From: an uncultured Mycoplasmatota bacterium
GTDB taxonomy: Bacteria; Bacillota_I; Bacilli_A; RF39; UBA660
NCBI GenBank assembly: GCA_937944975.1
Contig: CALEBF010000017.1
Span: 1 to 37,947 of the forward strand
DNA: 37,947 nt
Direction of reading: 5' to 3'
This document shows positions 32,260 through 37,947 of the stretch, one piece after another. Position 1 is the first letter of the stretch, and the number at the start of each line of letters is the position of its first letter. The notes beneath the pieces are model-generated. The model saw only the letters and a list, made by a program, of their open reading frames with translations, was not told the DNA's origin and searched no databases. A program made the position numbers and the translations under genes.

Positions 32260-33516
32260 ATGGCTGACAAAATAAAAACATCTTTATCTGGAAATGTTAA
32301 TTTAAATTATAATGCGAATGTAAAATCAACGAGCCATATCAATGTACATGCGATTGAAAAAACTAAATCCAATAGAGAAGTTGAAGAAATTTCTTTGAAT
32401 GTAGATCTTTTAAAAACATCAGAAGAAAAGGCCGTTGAAGCGTTAAAAAATGCCAATATAGGTAGTGTGACAGTTGATATGATAGAATCTTATAACGGAA
32501 ATGTCATTAAATTAAAAAATGGAGCTCAGATTACATTTGATGTTCCATCGTATACAAATTATGATCAGCAATTTGTATCGGGTAAGATTATCGATTCTTT
32601 AGGAAATGAATATACTTTTTTTTCTAATGGAATTCAAGGAAAAAACGATATAGCGACAGATCTTTCTAAAATTAGTAGCACAATTCAAAGTAACCAGTAT
32701 ATTGAAGAGTTATTGAATTTAAGTTTTAAAAATGCAACACAAGAAGAAAAAGATGCTTTCATTAAGCAATTTCAAGATGATTTTTCATTATACGAGGGAA
32801 GTATTAAACAAATTTTAGAACAATATTATGGAAAAGAAAAAGAATTTTCTGAGAAATTCGGTTTTCCTCTTTATATATTGGGAAATGATGGTACAGTGCG
32901 AATCAATTATGAAACTTTAGCTGTATATCTCGCTAAAACGTTATGGAGTGACTATTATGGGTTTACAGATTTAAAAGAAGTTAATAGAACGAAGCTGCAA
33001 TTAAGACCAGAAGCAGGTAATCAACTGATTCAATGGATGCCAGATGGTACAATTGGTATCAATAGTACAAATTATCCTATTACTTCTCTTGATGAATGGA
33101 ATAATCAGATTTCTAATTTTTACGGAGGAGGAAATTTAGTGGGACAATGCACGTGGTTTGCATCTAGAAGATATTATCAGACACATGGTGTGACTCCTGT
33201 TGAAAATGGAAATGCTGGTACATGGCTTTCCAAAGCAGACCCTAATCATATTAGTTCTACTCCCAAAAAACATTCTGTTATGGTTTTAGGGTTTGGGGAT
33301 CAATATGGCCATGTAGCGTTTGTAGAAGATGTGAAATATGATTCGGCTGGCAATGTCATGTCGATTACCATTTCTGAAGGGAATGTTGGAGGAGATGGAA
33401 ATAATACAGCTCCAACAATTGCACACGCCAAAGAAATGACGCGCGTTAAAACTTATAGTAGTGTTCAAGAATATGCTGGACCACTCGGATTAAATGTAAA
33501 GGGATATATATATTAA
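32260..33516 (+). CDS. CHAP-domain peptidoglycan hydrolase, candidate T7SS cargo (418 aa)
   Basis: The C-terminal ~130 residues are a CHAP domain: catalytic cysteine C297 in GQCTWFASRRYY, histidine H351 in GDQYGHVAFVEDV, and ISEGNVGG after it. CHAP enzymes are amidases or endopeptidases that cut peptidoglycan. The N-terminal ~280 residues have no recognised domain. The first residues (MADKIKTSLSGNVNLNYNAN) are polar, with no signal peptide or membrane anchor, so Sec export is unlikely. It is last in the T7SS run with a very strong AAGGAGGG site, making it a likely cargo. It could be a wall-remodelling enzyme for the apparatus or an antibacterial effector; no immunity gene is obvious. Confidence 0.85.
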   Translation: MADKIKTSLSGNVNLNYNANVKSTSHINVHAIEKTKSNREVEEISLNVDLLKTSEEKAVEALKNANIGSVTVDMIESYNGNVIKLKNGAQITFDVPSYTNYDQQFVSGKIIDSLGNEYTFFSNGIQGKNDIATDLSKISSTIQSNQYIEELLNLSFKNATQEEKDAFIKQFQDDFSLYEGSIKQILEQYYGKEKEFSEKFGFPLYILGNDGTVRINYETLAVYLAKTLWSDYYGFTDLKEVNRTKLQLRPEAGNQLIQWMPDGTIGINSTNYPITSLDEWNNQISNFYGGGNLVGQCTWFASRRYYQTHGVTPVENGNAGTWLSKADPNHISSTPKKHSVMVLGFGDQYGHVAFVEDVKYDSAGNVMSITISEGNVGGDGNNTAPTIAHAKEMTRVKTYSSVQEYAGPLGLNVKGYIY

Positions 33517-33541
33517 AAATTAACTGTCTGAAAAGGAAACG

Positions 33542-33611
33542 GACACATAGAATTACATATAATACAATGTAAGTGCGAACAAACATTAGAGGTAAAAACT
33601 ATGTGTCTTTT
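33542..33611 (+). repeat. Long-range dyad after the CHAP gene
   Basis: GACACATAG (33542-33550) and CTATGTGTC (33599-33607) are exact complements, followed by TTTTAAA. An inner pair TTACAT/ATGTAA (33553-33558, 33567-33572) is nested. It could be a weak terminator with a branched loop. The rest of the gap, to 33790, is AT-rich with no gene visible. Confidence 0.45.
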
Positions 33612-33790
33612 AAATTATTAAACATTTAATTTATGCAGAAAAAACGATTATAAATGGAAATAATATGTAAGTTTCTTTTTGATTTTGGGTTTTAAATGTG
33701 ATAGAAATGTGATAGAATTATTATAGTAGTATTAGGGTATATATGACTTTTATCATGTGTACAAAATTTGTAGAAAAAAGGAGTATTCTT

Positions 33791-35359
33791 ATGAGTGTAA
33801 GGAAAAAAAAGAATCATAAAGTTACACCAGTTAACTTAGAAACATCAGAAATTGAGGAGGAGAAGATAGAATCTTTAGAAAGGAAAGATGCGATAAAGGA
33901 TGAAACCATATCTTCTCAGAATGTCGTAAATACAGAAAAAGTACAAACGCAAAAGGTTGGTGACTTTGGAAAACACCAAAAGAAATTTATTTGGATTACG
34001 ATATTAGGGGCAATTTGTATCGTCCTTGGAATTTTTACTTATTATTTTCATTTTGATAAGAAAGCAATGTTTGTAAGAGCGACAACGCAAATGCAAGATC
34101 GTTTAGAGTATTTATATCAACCACTTTTAGAACATACGTCAGAATCAAGAAAATCATATACGATTACTGGGAAGGCGAATTTTACTATCAAATCTGATAT
34201 TTTTGATATGATGGCAACACAAGATCCTACTTACGCAATGTATCAAACGTTAATCTCTAATTTAAATAAGATGGAGCACCAATATACTTACCAAGTGGAT
34301 CAAGAAAAAGAAGAAATGGTATTAGATTGGAATACAACGCTAAATGAGTCTGAATTTTTCAACATGACATTTGTAAATCAAAATAAAAAAGGATATGTAT
34401 TACTAAAAGGTATTTATGATTATTATCTCGATACAGGGGAGTTTAATTTATTTGAGATGATGAATCAATCAACAGATGTTGAGGATCAGAAATACTTATA
34501 TAACTTTATCGTAGATGCAGTGAAAAAACATTTAAAATCAGATTATTTTATTAAGACAAAAGCAGAAATCACAATCGATGGCAAAAAGCAAAATGTTGAT
34601 AAGATTTCATTGGTATTAGATTCTCATAATACGAGTGAAATTATGGCGACTGTGATCAAAGACATGAAGGATGATAAAAAAGCCAACGATATTATGAGTT
34701 CAATTTATCCAGAATTTAAATCATATGAGCCAAAAATTCAACAAACCAAAGCAAAAGAAACGAAAATTTTAGTATCTGCATATACGAAAGGATTGATGTC
34801 TTCCGCCGTACAATACGATCTTTCTATTGTGGAATGGGTGACGGATTATGATGATTTCGACTATAATAAAGCACAATATAACTTGAAAGAACAAATTATG
34901 ACATTACGTTATACTGTTGGAAAGAATGACGTTATTCGTATGTTGAACGATGAAAAGGAAACGTTTGTAGCAGAAGTTGTAAAAAATGAAGATGGATTTA
35001 CAGCTGTTATGAAGGATGGAAACAATCGAGATTTAGGTAATCTACAGTTAGTTACAAGCGATAAAGGAATTACTTATACATTCTCATTAGAGGACGAATC
35101 TACTTCATTAAAGATTGTATTTGGTAATCAATATGAAAGTAAAGATCAAGCAACATCAAGTTTCACTTTTGATCTTTCTAGTCAAGGTGCTACTTTGTTA
35201 AGCATCAATGCTACAAGTTCAGCAACGGTTCAGGATGGAACAAACATGAAAATCAATGTTGATAATGCCGTTTCGGTAGACGCCCTTACAAAAGAACAAG
35301 AGCAACAAATTCAACAAAATTTTACGAATTTGATGATGCGTTTATTTACAACACAATAA
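33791..35359 (+). CDS. Single-pass envelope protein of unknown function (522 aa)
   Basis: An acidic cytoplasmic tail (residues 1-64) is followed by one membrane segment (about 66-88) and a 430-residue extracytoplasmic part. The latter is rich in beta-type segments (SYTITGKANFTIKSDIF, KAEITIDGKKQNVDKISLVL). I do not recognise a family. An upstream in-frame ATG (33743) lacks a ribosome site; AAAAGGAG serves ATG 33791. It lies 274 bp after the CHAP gene, so it may not be in the T7SS transcript. A role as an envelope partner of the secretion system is possible but unsupported by motif. Confidence 0.72.
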   Translation: MSVRKKKNHKVTPVNLETSEIEEEKIESLERKDAIKDETISSQNVVNTEKVQTQKVGDFGKHQKKFIWITILGAICIVLGIFTYYFHFDKKAMFVRATTQMQDRLEYLYQPLLEHTSESRKSYTITGKANFTIKSDIFDMMATQDPTYAMYQTLISNLNKMEHQYTYQVDQEKEEMVLDWNTTLNESEFFNMTFVNQNKKGYVLLKGIYDYYLDTGEFNLFEMMNQSTDVEDQKYLYNFIVDAVKKHLKSDYFIKTKAEITIDGKKQNVDKISLVLDSHNTSEIMATVIKDMKDDKKANDIMSSIYPEFKSYEPKIQQTKAKETKILVSAYTKGLMSSAVQYDLSIVEWVTDYDDFDYNKAQYNLKEQIMTLRYTVGKNDVIRMLNDEKETFVAEVVKNEDGFTAVMKDGNNRDLGNLQLVTSDKGITYTFSLEDESTSLKIVFGNQYESKDQATSSFTFDLSSQGATLLSINATSSATVQDGTNMKINVDNAVSVDALTKEQEQQIQQNFTNLMMRLFTTQ

Positions 35360-35380
35360 AGGACATATGTCCTTTTTTTT
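35358..35380 (+). terminator. Terminator after the 522-aa envelope protein gene
   Basis: AAAGGACATATGTCCTTT plus T-run; the stem starts in the stop codon. Confidence 0.85.
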
Positions 35381-35413
35381 GGTGTTACAAAATAGTCATG
35401 TAAAATAAATTAC

Positions 35414-35442
35414 TTGAAATGTAGAATAAAAAAGGATAAAAT
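35414..35442 (+). promoter_or_regulatory. Promoter of the last two genes
   Basis: TTGAAA (35414-35419), 17 bp, TAAAAT (35437-35442), 60 bp before the next ATG. Confidence 0.6.
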
Positions 35443-35501
35443 GTTAAAAGAGAATAGAGTAATTTACAATATTCTTTTTGTATGAAATTGAGTGATGTTG
35501 T

Positions 35502-36860
35502 ATGATAGAAAAGAAGAAAATATTTTATCGAGTCATATTTATTGTGAATATATTATTTATTTTATTTTTAGTAGGTTATTATGGATATCGTTTGATTCAT
35601 TATTATCAATTAGAACATAAAAAAGAAAGTGAACTTGTCACCTTAAATGATTATCTGACACAACCTCGCAATATTGTTGTGGAGGGAGACGGGCTATATC
35701 AGGATGAGAAGGAATACTATTATGCAGGAAAGAACGTATCAAATTATGTATCGTATTCAGGATATTTATTTCGCGTTATTAAGATTCGTGAAGATGGTGC
35801 GATCGTAATGACGACAGATGATACGTATACATTATTATCTTGGGGAGAAGATAGTGCGTATGATACTTCTTATACACGAAAGTGGTTAGCTAATATCCCT
35901 GAAGTTCCACAATCTGGAGTTTTTGAAAAAACGTTATGGCAACCAGAACAATATTTGGTTACGACAGAGGTTTGTACAGATACGATTGCGAATGTGAAAA
36001 AGTTAAGCTGTAAAAAGAAGATTGATAGTGATTATGTTGGACTATTTAGTATGAAGGATTATCAAAGAAGTGGAGGACTTTCTGGTTTCTTAAATAACGG
36101 AACGAATTTTTGGACATCGAATGCCTCTAAAACAGGAAACTGGTTTATTTCAAATAAAGGAGGACTCAATGAGAACGAAGTTGAAAATCAATCTCGTATG
36201 TATGGGGTTCGTCCTACGATTACATTAAAAGCATCTCTTCCTGTATTAGGTGGAAATGGAAGTAAAGAACAACCATATATGATAGAGAACCATCCGGTTG
36301 TTTCTTTAGCATCTGCATATGTTGGTGGATATGTTCGCTATAGCGATCAGATGTTTCGTATCATCGGAAAAAGTGGCAGCGAAGTTCGTCTCACTTTAAA
36401 TGGTGTGATTACGACGGATCAAGTTCCTGTGGAGCGTATTTTTTCACGTAAGACAAATCAATATAATCCGAAAGAGTATCAATCCGTTGCTCAATATTTA
36501 AATCAAACTTATTATCGCACTTTACAACATCCTGAATATCTTGTCGAAGGTACATGGAATATAGGAAGCTATGGAGATATCAACTACGATTATACGACAA
36601 CAAGCCAAAATACGGTGAATGCAAAAATTGGGATGTTGCAAGTAGGGGATTTGTTTGTAGAAGATATTCCAAATGTATTTTTATTGAATGGATCTGGCGA
36701 TGATGAAATGATTTATACAGTGACAGACCAGGGAAGTTTATATTTAGACGAAATTGCTACGAAAAAACAGATACGTCCCGTATTAAATATGCTTCCAACT
36801 GTAGCAGTGTTATCCGGAACGGGGACAGAACAAGATCCATATGTGGTAGGTGAAGTATGA
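35502..36860 (+). CDS. Membrane-anchored surface protein with two related repeats (452 aa)
   Basis: An N-terminal membrane anchor (about residues 9-29) precedes two homologous extracytoplasmic units. Each starts with a YSGYLFRVIKI- or YSDQMFRIIGK-type strand and ends with R-P-x-x-x-L then a GNGSKEQPYMIE or GTGTEQDPYVVG motif (G-x-G-S/T-x-x-x-P-Y). Such modules (DUF6273-like) are common in Firmicutes surface proteins of unknown role; that name is tentative. The ribosome site is weak (GAGTGATG). The stop overlaps the next start as ATGA, so the two genes form one operon. Confidence 0.75.
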   Translation: MIEKKKIFYRVIFIVNILFILFLVGYYGYRLIHYYQLEHKKESELVTLNDYLTQPRNIVVEGDGLYQDEKEYYYAGKNVSNYVSYSGYLFRVIKIREDGAIVMTTDDTYTLLSWGEDSAYDTSYTRKWLANIPEVPQSGVFEKTLWQPEQYLVTTEVCTDTIANVKKLSCKKKIDSDYVGLFSMKDYQRSGGLSGFLNNGTNFWTSNASKTGNWFISNKGGLNENEVENQSRMYGVRPTITLKASLPVLGGNGSKEQPYMIENHPVVSLASAYVGGYVRYSDQMFRIIGKSGSEVRLTLNGVITTDQVPVERIFSRKTNQYNPKEYQSVAQYLNQTYYRTLQHPEYLVEGTWNIGSYGDINYDYTTTSQNTVNAKIGMLQVGDLFVEDIPNVFLLNGSGDDEMIYTVTDQGSLYLDEIATKKQIRPVLNMLPTVAVLSGTGTEQDPYVVGEV

Positions 36861-37873
36861 AAAAGAAGAAAAAAACAAAATGCGCAGTAGCGCTCATCTT
36901 ATGTGATATTATCATTGTAATTGGATTCTTTTTAACATATGGTCCAATTTCGTATTTTCGAAATCTTCTCGTGACGACTTCAATGACAACGATGACACAT
37001 AAATATTTGGCGCGAACGTTTTATACAGATGAAATGATCGATGAGATTTTAAAATCTAATACAGTGACGGAAATTGGTGAAAACGTTAATGTTGATGATA
37101 TTGTTATCGGAGATTTTGAACAGACTGGTACTTATGAATCTGTATACGAGGAAGAAATCTTAAAACACGAAGAAGGGCAGGATTATAAGATCGTTCCACT
37201 GAGTGGAAGCGGATATAAAGGATATATGGCTGTTATTTATGATCCTTCTAAAATAGAGCTTGCAGTCGCACCAAAATTGGGAGTAAGAGGCTCTTTTCTA
37301 AAAGATATTGCCAAAGAAAACCAAGCGAAAGTAGCCATCAATGCGAGTGGATTTCTAGATCCAAATGAGTATGGAAATGGTGGTGCAGCGACTGGAGATA
37401 TCATCAAAGATGGAGAGTTGATATGGAAGGGAAATCCGACAGGGCGTACTGGAGGTTTGTCAGGCTTTAATAAAGATCATGTACTCGTTTTAACAAAGGA
37501 AACACCAGAACAGGCAATTGCAAATGGAATGGTAGATGCAGTTGAGTTTGGACCATTTTTAATGGTAAATGGAAAAGCAGCTGAAATTAAAGGAAATGGC
37601 GGTTGGGGAATCGCACCACGTACTATTTTGGCACAACGTAAAGATGGTATCGTACTTTTTATTATTATCGATGGAAGACAACCGGGATATAGTCTTGGAA
37701 TCGACATGAATGAAGCCATTCGTATTTTAAAAAGATATAAGATTCACAATGCTGTCAACATGGATGGAGGAGCTAGTAGTAGTCTCGTTGTCAATGGTGA
37801 AACTTATAGTAAGCCATGTGGATATAGTGCAACTGGAGAACGGTTGGTACCAAATGGTTGGATTCTAAAATAA
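36857..37873 (+). CDS. Membrane-anchored phosphodiester glycosidase (NAGPA domain)
   Basis: This 338-aa protein has a basic N-terminus, one membrane segment (about 9-27) and a C-terminal NAGPA domain (PF09992). Domain motifs are AINASGFLDPN, GIAPRTILAQRKDG, and the hallmark AVNMDGGASSSLVVNGE. The domain is named for the mammalian enzyme that uncovers mannose 6-phosphate. Bacterial members cleave sugar-phosphodiester links or occur in exopolysaccharide loci; the substrate here is unknown. It is coupled to the surface protein upstream by a 4-bp overlap. No terminator hairpin is seen before the IS end 20 bp downstream. Confidence 0.87.
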   Translation: MKKKKKTKCAVALILCDIIIVIGFFLTYGPISYFRNLLVTTSMTTMTHKYLARTFYTDEMIDEILKSNTVTEIGENVNVDDIVIGDFEQTGTYESVYEEEILKHEEGQDYKIVPLSGSGYKGYMAVIYDPSKIELAVAPKLGVRGSFLKDIAKENQAKVAINASGFLDPNEYGNGGAATGDIIKDGELIWKGNPTGRTGGLSGFNKDHVLVLTKETPEQAIANGMVDAVEFGPFLMVNGKAAEIKGNGGWGIAPRTILAQRKDGIVLFIIIDGRQPGYSLGIDMNEAIRILKRYKIHNAVNMDGGASSSLVVNGETYSKPCGYSATGERLVPNGWILK

Positions 37874-37892
37874 TGTAAAAAGAACTGACGAT

Positions 37893-37947
37893 TGAAATGC
37901 ACCCCTTAGAGTAGACAGAATAAAAAAGACTATTTCATGAAGTTATG
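37893..37947 (+). mobile_element. Terminal bases of a probable insertion sequence (right copy)
   Basis: 37893-37945 is the exact reverse complement of 1-53. It starts TGAAATGCACCCC, and the window ends on ATG (37945-37947), a possible orfA start. The same IS end thus faces inward at both ends of the window. Confidence 0.55.

Noticed and set aside
33517..33790. Hidden gene between the CHAP gene and the next envelope gene
   Set aside because: Only short AT-rich open stretches without ribosome sites; the dyad at 33542-33607 is the only structure.
1..37947. CRISPR array, rRNA or tRNA genes, prophage genes
   Set aside because: No spaced direct repeats, rRNA or tRNA sequences, or phage structural genes were seen on either strand.

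Overview
The window is AT-rich Firmicutes chromosome from the class Bacilli. EzrA, an alpha/beta-type small acid-soluble spore protein, a full Spo0A, a tyrosyl T-box leader and YukD/EssC-type secretion genes all point that way, and SspA plus Spo0A suggest an endospore former or a close relative of one. I cannot name the species; an uncultured gut-type Bacilli lineage is a guess. Both extreme ends carry the same 53-bp sequence in inverted orientation. It looks like the outer end of one multicopy insertion sequence, so the window is probably a contig or segment bounded by two IS copies.

Region by region. 67-2442: a membrane-anchored metallophosphoesterase, a CPBP-family membrane protease and a GNAT acetyltransferase. 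2479-6838: the rimP-nusA-rnpM-infB operon followed by rbfA. RimP has only its N-terminal domain, and the usual ylxQ is missing before infB. 6864-9587: an unknown 153-aa protein, then a tyrosine T-box leader (specifier TAC) controlling deoC and tyrS. 9574-11306 (minus strand): a possible kinase-fold protein, and rpsD with a structured leader. 11385-14863: ezrA, a 43-aa ORF, thiI and a spore-coat-DNA SASP gene with a good forespore sigma-G-like promoter. 14899-17185: two related zinc-ribbon/DUF2628 membrane proteins, a 32-aa ORF and clpP. 17246-24497: a TGS-nucleoside kinase, then glycolysis (gap, pgk, tpiA) with a flippase-like membrane protein and a GT4 glycosyltransferase inserted between pgk and tpiA. 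pgk has a leader RNA that can form an 18-bp hairpin with a possible pseudoknot. 24510-25417: spo0A with Spo0A-box-like sites upstream.

25468-37873 is the accessory-looking part. A type VII secretion (T7SSb) locus starts with essC and esaB. It continues in a tight run with a WXG100-like candidate substrate, three small helical proteins (one with a W-N-D turn) and a 418-aa CHAP-domain peptidoglycan hydrolase that has no signal peptide. No gene here resembles esaA, essA or essB. Downstream lie two single-pass envelope proteins of unknown function and a membrane-anchored phosphodiester-glycosidase (NAGPA) protein. My best reading is a reduced or divergent T7SS with a wall-hydrolase cargo and its helical partners, placed directly after the sporulation master regulator. 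Whether the downstream envelope genes belong to it is open.
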